Below are positions 28,184-40,600 of a DNA stretch of 64,000 nt, piece after piece; position 1 is the first letter of the stretch, and the number at the start of each line of letters is the position of its first letter. The notes beneath the pieces are model-generated. The model was not told the DNA's origin, ran no database searches, and was given only the letters and a program-made list of their open reading frames with translations. The translations under genes and the position numbers were made by a program. The DNA comes from Mesostigma viride (taxonomy: Eukaryota > Streptophyta > Mesostigmatophyceae > Mesostigmatales > Mesostigmataceae), in assembly GCA_009746045.1 (NCBI GenBank), contig RPFO01000002.1:2198506-2262505 (forward strand), written 5' to 3'.

Positions 28184-28640
28184 GGTACACATGGCCTCTC
28201 AGCAGGGAGTAACTCCCTGCATGGGCAAAGCATGACTCGACATTGCTACGTACGGCTATTGCAAGGGCGGGTGTGGGCCCATCACGTAGGCATACATGGT
28301 CACGTCACTAAGCTTTCTAGTCTACACTACTGCTATATATTCCCTAGGCTGGGGTGGCTGGGGTGGCTGGGGTTGCAGGGGTCGCCTGCCAGGGCTTGTG
28401 GGCAACGTAGATGTCCGCCCCCTTCCAGTAGACCGGCTTCTGCCCCGCCGTCTGCCGAAGCTGGAGGTAGGTCGGCCATAACTCCCGTCGCCGTTGTTGC
28501 TGCGTCAAGGTCAAGTCGTCGTCCAGCGTGTAGGCGGTCCCCCCAAGCCGCTTGCGGCACTTGAGGAACTCCATCTTATCCGCCATGGTGTCAAAGGTGA
28601 GGAGCAAGGGGGAGGGGCCGGCCTTACCCCGCGAGCGATA
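28184..28640 (-). pseudogene. ORF1-element fragment (3' part), copy 3
   Basis: On the minus strand this encodes the ORF1 C-terminus: ADKMEFLKCRKRL, YTLDDDLTLTQQQRRRELW, then VAHKPWQATPATPATPATPA and a stop near 28344. The 3' untranslated region follows, including the GCAGGGAG-TTA-CTCCCTGC hairpin (28202-28220). It stops short of the 3' terminus and abuts the AATT tail of LINE-A. Within this window this is the best-preserved reading of the ORF1 C-terminal domain. Confidence 0.75.
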
Positions 28641-28648
28641 GTTAGCAT

Positions 28649-28788
28649 GCTGTTAGATAGATGTAGTATGTCGCCAATGTAGATAGATTAGACCGGTAGG
28701 AATGTTTGCACCCATCCATCCATCCATCGGGGTTAATGCTCCGTGACTCCCCAACGGGAGCACGAGTCTAATTAATTAATTGATTAAT
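28649..28788 (+). mobile_element. LINE-A 3' end fragment
   Basis: About 140 bp almost identical to 28040-28182 (shared TTAGATAGATGTAGTATG, ACCGGTAGGAATG and the CTCCC-CAAC-GGGAG hairpin at 28747-28760), with an AATT-type tail. It is either a severely 5'-truncated insertion or one half of a duplication flanking the ORF1 fragment. Confidence 0.8.
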
Positions 28789-28789
28789 A

Positions 28790-29349
28790 TGTGCAGAGAA
28801 TGGTAGTATGTGGTTTGGCCAGTTTTCATGAGGCTTAGATGTATAAAGGGGTGTTAGTGTGGTTAAATACTAGCTAAAACCTCCCTTAGCTTCGTCACAG
28901 GTGGCAATCTAGGAATATCCATCAAATAGGGCTGCGCTTGTCAGAATGACCTGAAAATTTGGGGCTGCATGTCCCCCCCTCTCTAGTATTTGAAAATATA
29001 AGATATGGCATGATTCCATGTGTTTATTATTTGTTTTATTATTTTTGGTGAAAAAAAGTACCCTTTTTGCGGGATAATCCATCAATGTGTCTAAACATCA
29101 TTGTTTTGTGCTCAAAATTGGGCAGACTTTCTCAAAAGTGGGGGAACTATATGGAAATATATGATTTGGTCCAAATATGTTTGCCCATTTTCCTAGGGAA
29201 AATATGCCAAAAGTAGCGTCTTTTTCTATTTTTAGCGCGCAACCATCTGGTGGGGGCTAGTACCCCCCCCAAGTGGTTGGAATTTTTTTTTAAAAATCAT
29301 ATTTATGGTCCCCAATCATAATTGGATTTTTAGCACATGCATAGGTATG
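28790..29349. other. No gene recognised
   Basis: AT-rich sequence with poly(T)/(A) and C runs. No coding or repeat structure was recognised. Confidence 0.4.
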
Positions 29350-29442
29350 GTAGGGATGTATTAAAAGCCATATGCCCCTTCTCAGGGATATGTGCTACAT
29401 TGACTCCCAACGGAGTGATGTTGATAATTAATTAATTAATAG
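29350..29442 (+). mobile_element. ORF1-element 3' end fragment, copy 4
   Basis: The sequence CATATGCCCCTTCTCAGGG...GTGCTACAT matches the last 80 bases of copies 1 and 2. It ends with hairpin ACTCC CAAC GGAGT (29403-29416) and an AATT tail (29424-29442). Confidence 0.75.
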
Positions 29443-29519
29443 GTATGGTTTCCAGAAAAGTGCCCTTTAGGGGTGTCCCCTCCCCTTAATTAATTGATTA
29501 AAAGCCCGCGTATGCCAGA

Positions 29520-30192
29520 AAACATCGTGTTGCTGCAGCGACGCGACGATGTGGACAACGAATCCAGTGCCAAGCTCGGAACGGCCGCAATGGAGATCTG
29601 GCATCACAGGGTTCAGATGTGCGGAGATACTATGCGATCCAGCCGGTCCACGACCTGTTTGTAGAGCTTGTGCCAAGGGGCAGCACCGAACAGATGTGGG
29701 TGACGTTGCAAAAAACACCGGACTTGACGGAGCATAATGTCTCGGTCATAGTTTTTGACCAACAAACGATGCAAGAGTTCAACAAGAGTCGTGATGAAAT
29801 CGACACGATAAGAACAAAGACGGGAAAAACGATGCAACTGACTAAGAGCAACACCATATTTTGCTGTGTGGGAAAGGAGACTGTGAATATCGGGGTAGCG
29901 AATAAAAGGAATTTGCTGATATTTAGGATCCTTGCGCTTATCATAGACAGCCGTACGTACGCCGGCCCTTCTTGTTATGGGTAATGTTAAGATCGAGGTA
30001 ATTGCAATTAGTATCCTCCGACGTGAGCTTTAATGTGAGGGACGCTTGCGGGTAGATGCCAGGCAGACCAGCGGTGATATACAAATGGGTTGCGAAATCA
30101 GGGTTGTCGAAAGCAATGACATCATCAATGTATCGACATGTGTGGATAAAACGCCTAATGAGAACATCATCGTTTGAGGCAATGAGATTCAA
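29520..30192 (-). pseudogene. Penelope-like reverse transcriptase fragment
   Basis: Minus-strand translation gives FIHTCRYIDDVIAFDNPDF (catalytic YIDD), SEDTNCNYLDLNI, then after a frame break YDKRKDPKYQQIPFIRYPDI, AKYGVALSQLHRFSRLC and FITTLVELLHRLLVKNYD. This order and these phrases are characteristic of Penelope-like elements. The break coincides with a duplicated ACGT at about 29951-29958. Only the back part of the reverse transcriptase remains and no GIY-YIG endonuclease was seen. It is a dead fragment. Confidence 0.75.
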
Positions 30193-30193
30193 T

Positions 30194-30243
30194 GAGGACT
30201 TTCGCTCACGTGGCGCAGTTACGTGTAAATTGATAAACTAATT
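30194..30243 (+). mobile_element. LINE-B-like 3' terminus scrap
   Basis: The 33 bases starting GAGGACTTTCGCTCACGTGG match 29 of 33 bases of the LINE-B 3' end at about 45467-45499, including the CACGTG...CACGTG hairpin region, and are followed by a degraded AATT-like tail. It directly abuts the Penelope-like fragment on the other strand. Confidence 0.45.
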
Positions 30244-30249
30244 GATGGT

Positions 30250-33200
30250 GACTTTTGGGTGGGGTTGGACCGGCCTGTTAAAAAAAGCATCGCATGCCTC
30301 GACATCACGAGTATTTGTACACAATGCATTTGAGGCATGGTCTCATTGGGAAGCCATGGTGCATCAATACTGCGGAAGCAAGCTAGTCTACCGTCTTCGT
30401 CCTAGCTAACTAGCTACCTGGATAGGTCTAGGGGGCTGAATCCTTCCATGCCTGTCGTGCCAACAGCATGTGACATGCTCCTTGCCCACTGGGGGAATAT
30501 TGGGTGGGCTCCAGTAAACAGTCGAAGCCAAAAAAGGTGCCCCGTGGCTATTTTTGCACGACAAACAGGCCAATGCCCCCCATGTTTGCGCAATCAGGGA
30601 GCTGATTGGTCGACATGTGCGCATGGCCCATTTTTTGCTAGGCTGAGGACGGGTTTTCCCAATGTGTAGAGGTGCCTGCCAGGCTGGGAGAGCGCGGGGG
30701 CCACAGGACATGTTTACATGACTGGCCCGCTACATGACCTGCGAGTTGCTATCTACGTGCTGACAATGCTACCTACGTGCAGCACATCAAGGTATCAGTC
30801 CTCCTCACATGCTTGGTCGGCATATCAGACTCAAAAGGTACACATGCGTTCATCCTTGGCTGTAATGGAGGAGCGTCAACGTCTCCAACCCACAGGCGAG
30901 GAAGGAAATAGAAACTTAGTGCTCCTGGAGCTTGCCCGACGGCTTGTGCCGCAGAGGACGGAACTTGCAGGAGGTATGCCAGGCAGTCGCAGTCTGGGTA
31001 TAGGCGTTGTCCTTGCGGGCTGGGAAAAAATGCTGCCTAGCCCAAAGCAATCTGCGTAGTTGACGATGGAGCCAACAGGAGGAAGTCAAGCCCAAGCGCC
31101 ACGGCCTCCATCTTCCTTGCCAACTTGAGGCACAGGTTACCGGGCCGTGCCATCATGAAGGCCAATCAGCCTGTAAATGACAAGCTACGTACAGGCTAGT
31201 GAGCCTTGAAAGCAACATGCGGAAGTGTGGGCGTGAGCTCTGTGTGACAGCTTTCTGATGGCTGAAGGCGCATGTTCAGCTGTGTGCCCCGGCTTGGGAC
31301 GCTGGCGATTCCCGGGGATCCTGCAGGGACGGAAGATGCAGGTTCAAACACCCATGCTGTGCCCTGTCAGATGCTACCTTACAGCCCACTTTACCCAACC
31401 CAAGTGTTCGACAGTGCCTGATGTGCTTTAAAGTTTCTAACCGATGGAACGTTAAGTGGCCAGCTGTGGCCTACAGATCAATCTTCTCCACCAGCTGCCA
31501 AGTCCTGGTCCACACAGGCAAGAGTAAGGAACAAACCCGGACGGAAAAACATCTTGGCACAAGTCAGAGCACGGTTACAAATCACATTAGGCGGTGACGT
31601 ATGGACGCACCTTCCTTGCCTGTGTACATACAAGTCTGTTTCAAGTCCCAACCTGCTCTGCCCCGGGAAGATACCAGGTAAGGCCTAGCGTGGTAAAAAT
31701 GGTTCCCCAAACGAGCACGGACACACCGGAGTGGGAAGAATCCCGCACCGATAACAGGAGGTATCTGGCACTGGGTTCTACTTGGGAACTACGTCGGCGC
31801 CGCCCGCCCTGTTTTCTGCCCATGTCGACCAGGCCCAAACACGGTTCCATGACATGTCTCACGATCCGGGCATCCTCAACAGGAACTGGGGAGGGATGTG
31901 TGTTTAAACCTGCAAAGGTTCGCGACGGAGATGACTGAGCATGAGGGGCTGACACGAGGACACGATGAAGGATCCCAACGGGTGCACACTGCCGCATACA
32001 AATCTGCCCCTGGCAAAATGGTTTATGGGCTGCAAGCCAAGTTAAGGGTCCTATATATAAATAACCTACCAATTCACACCCAGCATCTCTGTACTTATGA
32101 ATGCAGCATGACAAAACAATACAGAGCACACCCATGCCCTGTAACACCATGCCACCGCTTATTTTGCTGGATGCCACCGCTTATTTTGCTGGGCAAAAAT
32201 TGAACTTTAGCTTGCAACACACTGGGCAAAGCCAAACGTGTCCGCAACCCTGCAAGGGCCATTACTCCCACCTGGCACCCATGGAGATGATCGGGCCGAT
32301 ATCTCCATGCAATACCTTACCCTCGATACAACTGTGGCCAGCAACTGCTGCTTCAAATGACTATTGGTTTATCGCAACGCATGAAACGCCAGGCACCCCC
32401 TGCAGCATGCTGGTCACCACAGCAAGGCCAGGCATGCCTAGTCATGTCTAGTCATGCGCATTTTGCAAGCAAACCCACACGCTAGTTTCCCTTACCTGCT
32501 TAGAGCACCAGCACATTTATAAAGTAGCTGCGACCCTAGGCGAATAATGTCAACTATTATACAAGCTACCTGCCACAAACCCAGGCAGTGTGCCAACAAA
32601 CACCCTGCCGAGCCACACCTGGTCTGGGCCGCGCATCAACGCATGCCCTTTTGCCACCGCAGCCTCCATGCGACCGTACAGGATGTCAAAGAGGATATCT
32701 CGCTGCCGCAGCTCCCCAAAGCGCAGGCTGATGAGGAACTCGCGGTGGCCGGCCACTGGATGAACCGGCAGGCAGTGACAGCGAGGCCATGACAATCCAT
32801 GGATAGGGGCAGCCAGGGTATGATTATCACATGGAGGCAATGAGGCCATGATTGGTAGACAGGGGCGGGAAAGAGGAGGACACCAGTGAGCATGCAGCAG
32901 TCACATTACCACAGGTCAACCAAGAGGCTGCGCTGATTCTGATTGATCAGTCTCAGGCGAGCTGCTCCCTCCGGGTGCAAACACCTCCGTGATGCGCACA
33001 TGTGCACCCCTACCTGGCGCATCCCTACATTTGCCTCATGCGTAGACTGGCACAGAGGTGCTGGGTGTGGAAAGGACTACAAGAAAATCCGGCAGGCCAA
33101 AGAGACATTCTTGATATAAATAGCAAACGATGCAACATAGCTCACAGTACATGCATAAGGGTTGGCTGGAATCCACAAAGCAATTCTGTTCTACAACTGA

Positions 33201-34390
33201 GCTTAACCCACACATGGCTGCACGCAGACGAGCATATGCAACTCCTATGCCTGCACGAAGACCTTATTTGATGGCAGAAAAGTACGGCAGAACCATGGAG
33301 GCACGATAGCGTGCCTGCAAGCATGTCATCCGCTCCATCGGCAGCTTGGGGGTGTGGTGTGGACCATGATGAGCCGACTAGAGCCCCCGACTTGTGTGCG
33401 CACATACACACGAAAGGCAGCACAAGCGAGGAATGCAAGCCCAGCCACTGGGCACTCTAGGTGCTACACTAGCTGTCGCGCTATTCCTTTTTGATGAGGC
33501 ACAGAGGCATGCAAATGCCTGGACAGCCGGTATCAAAGCCCCATACAAAATGGACTATGACACACCAAGAACTGAAACAAAATATCATACTAGAAAACCA
33601 ACAGATCGCCCTGCCAGCCAGCTAGCATTTTCCAATAAAGCGGCACTTGGGGGAGCGCATGATGCCCACAAGGAATCTGCGACGCTGACACCCAGGGACC
33701 CACCTGGCACCAGCACAAAAGGGAGCTGCGCTAGCCTGGCGAGGGCAGCTCGTGTATGGCCCTTGAAGGGAGGCTGGATGAGGCTGCACAAAGGGGGCAG
33801 CACCGGTAGGCATAAGGCCACATCAATTAGAGGGGAAAGAGTCGTTGCTGTTTCAATGCCAAATGGCAGCGAGGCGTACCGTGGCAGTACACAGTCATTC
33901 CCAACCACCCCCCTCAACGGCCATGCCACCGCCCATGACTATCACAGGGCAGCACACATTCTGCCAAACGCGATCCGTCTGGACCCATTCCCGAGCGGAC
34001 AACGCGCCGACCTCCTCCTTGTGCCAGGTGCTGCGAGCGGGACATGCCGCGTGTTGCCACGTATCCACCGGGGGACGTCAATCAGCGTCCATAGCACGCT
34101 GAAGGCGAGTTCGGCTTTCAAACCTGCTGTGGTCCTGCTACACTCCCATCTAGGTTGCCCCTCTATTACAGGAGACGTGGGCAAGCACCGAAGGGATCTA
34201 CTTCATGCGGTGGTGAAAGCTGGCGGATACCGCGCGGCAACCTGGAAGTGTGTACCGAGCTTGGAAGCGCAATGCTCCTAATCCTTTCCAACAAAACACA
34301 TGGCCGGGTAGTCTACCCAGCAGCATCCACCCACCAACATCCACCCCACCCAGAACCGCCCACCCATCACATGCGGGCCACTGTTGCATG
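30250..34390. other. Region without a supported gene
   Basis: Open frames here (for example plus 33394-34281 and minus 31641-32177) have no recognisable domains and look like chance frames. A 24-base direct repeat (ATGCCACCGCTTATTTTGCT...) lies near 32149-32196. Exons downstream of the minus-strand gene at 34.5-36.0 kb could lie here, but I could not place any. Confidence 0.3.
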
Positions 34391-34396
34391 CGCCCA

Positions 34397-34552
34397 GTGG
34401 CCACCCCCCCGCCACGCGCCCAGTGGCCACCCCCCCGCCACGCGCCCAGTGGCCAACCCCCCGCCACGCGCCCAGTGGCCAACCCCCCGCCACGCGCCCA
34501 GTGGCCAATCCCCCGCCACGCGCCCAGTGGCAAACCCCCCGCCCATGCCCAG
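34397..34552. repeat. 26-bp minisatellite, six units
   Basis: Tandem GTGGCCAMCCCCCCGCCACG-CGCCCA units, with the last two degraded. It lies just beyond the last recognised exon of the minus-strand gene. Confidence 0.9.
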
Positions 34553-34571
34553 CGGACCACGGCTTTACGCA

Positions 34572-36010
34572 CCCAATGTCGACATCCACATTCTCACGAC
34601 GGCCCCAAAAGTCGAGCACGCTGAAGCGCACTGCCGTGGGGCGGGGAGGGGGCCGCGCGCCAGGGGGGCCCTGGGGTACACCTGGGGGGCAAAAAAGTGC
34701 CATTTCGCCCACGTATCTGTGGCAAAATGAAATTGGAGCACACTCCAGAGTGTCTAATGTCAACATTTGCGACACTTAGCGCCCAACCAATGAGCTGCAT
34801 CCCTGCAAAGAGTTGCTGTGCTGGACGACGAGGCTGTGGAGATATCCAGGCAAGGAAGGAAGACCGCTGCAGAGGTATTCTGTATCTGTAGCAACGCAAT
34901 CATTTCCGATATGTAATGGCTGAAAATTGAAAAAAAAAAAAGGGGGGGGGGGAAGGACAGGGGTGGGTTTTGCTGAGGGAGAAAGAAGGAAGCGGAATGC
35001 ATGTACCGCAGAGACATGGCATCGTACTTGGAGGCTCCAGGAGACCACGCCACCGTGTGCCTATGACCGTTTTCGTGTGGCCTGGGTGAGTTCATGACCA
35101 AATTATCAAACGAGGTTGCCACAGCGCGTGGGACATGTGTGGCTGCACACTCCTAGGAGGAGGCATGCCAGCTGGAGACATGTGCAGCCTGCTTGTGCCG
35201 TGAAGCATGACAGCATTTGTTGGATATCCGTGAAAAAAGCAGTGGCAAGGGGGGCCCTATTTGCTATTGAAAGTTCGAAAGTGGCAGATGCCAGCCTACA
35301 TCCTTGAGTAGAACCAGAGCGTGGTGGATGCCAGCCTACCTCCTCGAGTAGAACCAGAGCGTGGTGGATGCCAGCCTACCTCCTCGAATAGAACCATAGC
35401 GTGGCGGATGCCAGCGCGGATCCACCAACCGTGGCAGCAATGAGCATCGTCTGGTGGGTGCTTAGATTGCCCTGCAGCCATCCAGGAGTAGCAGCAGCAC
35501 CAGCAGTGCCACCGTAGCATCAGCAACTTGCTACTTGCAAGCTACTGGAGTAACCAGCAAACTGCTCAGCACATTCGACAATGACAGCACTCAATTGCCT
35601 TTGGCTTGCACAAGGGGTTAGACTTAACAGTTGCATGGACAAGACGTGCAGCTATAGCTTGCCGGTACGGCAGTGTGTAGCAAGCCCCTAGAAGTACCAC
35701 TGGCGCAAATTTACGTAGATTTCCGATTGCGGAAAAGTACCTCCAACAGCATCGCAAGAGGATACAGCGAAACACCCATGGCAGCAAACTGTAGCACTTT
35801 TGTTCGTACAGCCGCAACCACCAGCCTCAGCAGCGGCCCTCGGTAGAGAACAACCGATGAAGGGACCTCGGGTGTCAGCCCAGGGAGCTGGGGCCGGGTA
35901 GAAAAGAGGCGCCTTGCAGATAAAAACTCGCTGCTGGATTTGTTCCCACAGGTCAAAAGCGTTGCAGCAGTAAGCCTTGCGCTTGCCACGAGGGACAATG
36001 GAGCAGCCAT
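34572..36010 (-). CDS. Putative TMEM186/TMEM70-like mitochondrial membrane protein gene, partial model
   Basis: Exon 1 (36010 to 35741) starts with ATG and a presequence-like N-terminus (SARRLFSTRPQLPG, a mitochondrial targeting style). VVLYRGPLLRLVVAAVRTKV and a hydrophobic stretch follow, ending LAMLLE at a phase-0 donor GTACTT. A later exon begins after TTTTGCCACAG (near 34717) and reads YVGEMALFCPPG, then AVRFSVLDFWGRRENVDVDI, ending at a donor GTGCGTAAAG (near 34571). Family proteins have the same order: short Y-rich start, two membrane helices, R-Y/L-VG, then a 'FWG-R' strand motif. They assist assembly of respiratory complexes in the inner membrane. Middle and last exons are not resolved; a hydrophobic frame near 35460-35520 may be the second helix. 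The assignment rests on motif resemblance only. Confidence 0.4.
35281..35417. repeat. 40-bp tandem repeat, about 3.4 units
   Basis: The unit begins GTGGTGGATGCCAGCCTACC and ends GAGTAGAACCAGAGC. It lies in a presumed intron of the minus-strand gene. Confidence 0.9.
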
Positions 36011-36815
36011 TTCTCTGAAGGTATTGTCGCCTTGTTGCTAGTCGCTATGTAACTTCAAATGCTACCGAGGGCACGTGCGTCATAGCGCTGTAGGAGCCTG
36101 CAAGGAAAACCCACCCCGCCATCAAATGCAATCCGGCATTCAATGAGGATGCTTTGAAAGTACGGAAGTTTAGCGGGCAACGCAGGAACAATTGGGGCTC
36201 CTGGGCAACGCATCAGTTAACCGCCGCTGCTGCCTCAGTTATTTGCACAATTATCCTTCCACTCTGGCCTTATTTCAAAACAAGAGTATTGGTCCTTGAT
36301 CCAACAAAAACGGACTTCAACCTTTCAGCCGCACACAAGGCACCACATGGATGGTAGCTTGGAAGCTGGGCAGCTGGCCTTAATTTTGAGAGCACTTACA
36401 AATTACAAGGCATTTAGCGTAAAATTCCAGGTATTTGTATTTTGTTTAGGGATACCTCAAATGTATGCGTCTGTCATGGTGCGACGCTGTCATACTGTAG
36501 TCATACAAAAGCCCGTACCTAATAAAACCCCCGTGTACGCCTGTGTACGCCCGTAATAATGATGCCCGTAATAATATATGTCATTCTTTCATTTCTTTGT
36601 CCAGTCATCACTCATCAGGATTCAGGAATTCAGGATTCCCATTTCCCACAATGACAGGATTTCCACAATATTTCTTCTTGGGCGTTTACTTACCCCTGAC
36701 CCAGGCCTGACCCGAAAAAAAAAATCGGCCCAGAGCCCCAGACCCCCAGCCCTGCGAATGGCAGCATTCTTGCAATTAAGGTGGCCCTTCGCCACCTTAT
36801 GTATGTAGTATGTAA

Positions 36816-37054
36816 AGTCATTCACGCCTTAAGTTGGGTTGTCTTAAGTTGTGTTCACGCCTTGAGTAGCCTTGAGTTGGGTCGAATAGGATTTCGACAT
36901 TATAATTTAAAAGTAGTTAATAATAGTATGTTTATTGTTTAAGTATCATTAGTTCAAATTAGTAGAGTCATTCACGCCTTAAGTTGGGTTCACGCCTTAA
37001 GTTGTTGGGTTGCCCCCTCAAAAACCTCGAACCCAACTTAAGGCGTGAATGACT
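36816..37054. mobile_element. Small foldback MITE (239 bp)
   Basis: The terminal 25 bases are perfect inverted repeats beginning AGTCATTCACGCCTTAAG. An internal direct copy begins at 36966, and CACGCCTTAAGTT recurs. The centre is AT-rich. No coding capacity. The target duplication is not clear. Confidence 0.8.
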
Positions 37055-37624
37055 ACATGATTCATGCCTTACTAGTGACTTCCGCGAGCGTGATGATGCT
37101 GCGCGAAAAATGGTAAAATCACTGAAATGGGTATGCTAATTACGAAGATCGAGTATGTACACAGATGGATTATGGAAAACAAAATGAACAATTACTTTTG
37201 ATATGTGTTGCCAGCTGGTGGCCTCGTCTGGTGAGGTTGCGGTTTATACGGCATGGCGGGTGAGCTGCTTCATGCCAGGTTCAGGACTCTTGCGGGAATA
37301 AATTAGCCGAGGCGGAATAAATAATTTTATTTCGCAGTGGAAGAAAAAGTAACGGACGCGCATGTGCAATTTTTCATTTTGTATCACAGAGTACAGCAGC
37401 GGGAACTGGGTGATGAAATCCGCCGAGCTGTATTTGGGCTATTCACCACCCTTGTCACATCTGGTGTTCTTGCGCAGTGGGCTGGCGCATGGACGCCGGG
37501 AGGAGCAGCCAGATGCGACACAGCAAAGGGAATATTTGTAACTGAACGGTTGCTTTCATAATGCCGCAACCCGCGACCTATTAAAGGATAAACAAATTCG
37601 GATATCGGTCTTGAAGCCCACATA

Positions 37625-40600
37625 ATGTCAGATTTTAACGAGCTGCCAGATGAGATTGTGGCACAGGTATGCAATTGCTTCACCAGCTTGGACCGCTTTG
37701 CGTCTACGAATCGTTGGCGTTTCCGACAGTATGCTTGGGGCTACATTCGGCCTTTAAAAGGGAGACAGGAAGAAAGAAAATGAACGCGCTCAATATCCAC
37801 CTTCACGCGTCTCTCGGTGGTCACCGTCCGTACCATTCCCTACCCGTCAGCGCAGATTCTACAATTTGTGGCTCGGGATTCGTCCTACTGCTGCACCACC
37901 CTGCTGCAGCTTGCGGCTGTGTGCACCAAGTGGCGGCGCCTGGCATTCAGCCATCGCGTCGCGCGCGAGCTGTGGCTGCCAGCGGATGCCCCCTCAGTCT
38001 CCCTACTGTACGCGGCACGCAGGTGCGTGTCGTGCGACCGCGTGGGTCCTCACACGTTGATCATCGACAGCCGCACGTTTGTTGACCCTGCGATGCAGCG
38101 CATACCCTGGGAGGTGAAGGACGTGTTCGGATGGGACGGCTGGCGCGAGGCCATGCAGGAGGTGCGGCGCAGCGCACAGTCGCGGTCCCCCGAGGGCTCA
38201 GGTGTGTCCTTTGGCCTTCCCTCCCCGCACCAGGTGTGCCTCCCCCACCCCCCAACCCCCTGCCAAACTTACCCTTCCCTGGCAATGGCAGCGCTGGCCA
38301 GCGGCGGTGGTCAGGGGATGCCGACGCTGGTCGCAATTGCAGGGGGGGGCCTTGCTGTGGTGGTAATGCAGTGGTGGCAGTGGTGGCGGCGGCACTAGTG
38401 GCGGCGGTGGATGCTTTCTTCCCAGTACTTGGCCGTAGTGCTGAATCAGCACCTTTCGCACAACAGGCAGGTGGCGGCGGGGTGCAGGCAGGACGAAAAG
38501 GAGCAGTGCAGGCTCTGGGCAGGGTGTGCGGGGAGGAGGGCGGTTGCCACCTGTCAACTTTGCCATGGAGATGGTGGGGAGTTGACCAGTGGCAGAACAG
38601 TGGCCAGCACCGCGACTCTATTCCAAGAGGCCCAGGGTGAGACATGGGTTGGGAAATGACATGGTTAGGAAATGCTCAGGGACATCTCAGGGTGCTCAAG
38701 GGCACGTGGCATGTAGGGTGCAGGGTGGAGCGCAGTAGATTGCGGGAAGGTTGCGTCCCTCTTCCTACCCCCGCTCTCCAACAGGCACCCCGTCCCAACA
38801 TGCGGCCACCCTGGGCCCCTGCGCTCCTGTGGCTGCCTTCTTCACCTCACCCTGGGGCACATGGCCATCCTCATCATTCGCCCCTCTGCGCATGGTTGTG
38901 CGCGCACGCACACATACACACACACGCACGCCTGCGCATGTGCTCCCCCCCCCCACACCACCCATATACCAGAGCTGTCCCCCCCGCCCCCATCGCAGGC
39001 GCTCGTGGGTTACCTGGAGATGCCCTTGGCCCTGTTGGGGCAGGTGCTGAAGCTGCTGGGCGGCGGCCTGCAGTCCATCTCCTTCCGCTTCTGCTCCTCG
39101 GCCGGGTCGTCGCTGCTCAACGAGCGCGCCATATGGCTGATCGCGCGCCACTGCGACCGCACCCTGGCGCGCCTGGCCATGCTCTCCTCCTTTGACGGCG
39201 CCGTGTGCGACGCACACGCCTACCTGCTGACTGCCAAGCTGCCCAACCTGAGCACATTCTGGTGCGACGGCGGCAGTGCGTGCTTCACCGACCGTGCTCT
39301 GTGGCACATCGGGTACGGCGGCCAGCACCCAGCATAGCATGTGGCCGTGTGGTGGGGCAGGGTGGCAGAACCTGGGGGAGGGTAGGGATAGGAAAGTTTG
39401 TGGAAGCGCGCTCATAAACCCGCATGAATGCATCGGTGACCCCCGTGACGTGTGACAGCATACGCAAGTTGGGAGGGATGGCATGACTAACGGGGTGTTT
39501 TTTGCTTGGTGAGAAGTATAGCACGCTTGGGGGCTGCTACTATGAACCCCGGGAGACATTACTTTACACATTTTTTCTCCAGGGCCTCACTAGCTTCTGT
39601 TACTGCACCCGAAATGTAGAGGCCCTAGAAAATGTAAATGAATTATCTGAAAAAGAGCTGTTGCTATATTAACTCAGAAAAATGATGAAACCGGCCATGC
39701 ATTTGGTTGCATGCATGGGTGCTCAACGCGGCGCATGAATGCACGCTGGCCACCCGCCATCCTGCTGTGTGCCAATGAGCTCTGTTGCCCGCAGAGCGCT
39801 TGCATGTGTCTTCCCGCAGCATGGCGCCGCTAGTCGTATGCTTTGAGTATAGTGTCTAATGTCCCTGTGTATGCATTGCCGTTTCGTACCCCTAGTGAAG
39901 CCAGAGCCATGCTGCGTATTCTACTTGTACTCTGTGCATGCGTGTAGAACTACCATTTTCTCGTGCATCCCCCATGCGCATGGCTCCACATTGTCCCTTG
40001 CTTGAATTCCCGGTCCCCATGGCCCCCCTCCTGTCAGGTACGGCTGGCAGTCGCTTCGGTCGCTGTGCGTGGCGGGCGACGGCGTCACGGTCGAGGGCAT
40101 GCTGGCACTGCGGCGCTGCCCCGTGTTGGGGCGCCTCAAGCTTGAGCACTGCCGCGCGCACCTGTTTGACCCCACCTCGCTCTTCCTGCTGCTGAAGAAG
40201 GTGGAGGAGGTGGGTGCCCAGAGAGTGTGTGGGCAACGGGGCATGAGGGGATGGGGTGGGCAGGGTATCTCTGGCAGGCATGAGGACGGTGGGGGGAGCA
40301 GAAGGGGTACGAGCATGCGCGGCTTTTCAGGGGGGATGGGGGGGCCACGGCGGATGCGTGAAGTACGTAGTGACGGGTGGTGGTTATAATGTGGATGCTG
40401 TCTGCCATGCCAGGTTGCTGGCATCATTCGTTTACAGGTGCATCTTCTGCTGTTTGCGGCTGCTCTGCCGTACTGATGCCCACTTGCCATGGCCCGTGGG
40501 CCGTGGCACAATCGGACCGCGAAGCTTGCAGACAGCCAGAGCTTGCACGTATGGCGGTAGCCTGGTGCAGCTTAGCGCATATAGTCACAGCTTTTCATGG

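Noticed and set aside
33394-34281. 295-codon open frame on the plus strand
   Set aside because: No motif, biased composition, and it overlaps other long frames on both strands; probably a chance frame in GC-rich DNA.
38131-38640. 169-codon plus-strand frame inside the F-box gene
   Set aside because: It crosses the predicted exon 2 donor and intron in another frame; low-complexity Gly/Ala sequence, no homology recognised.
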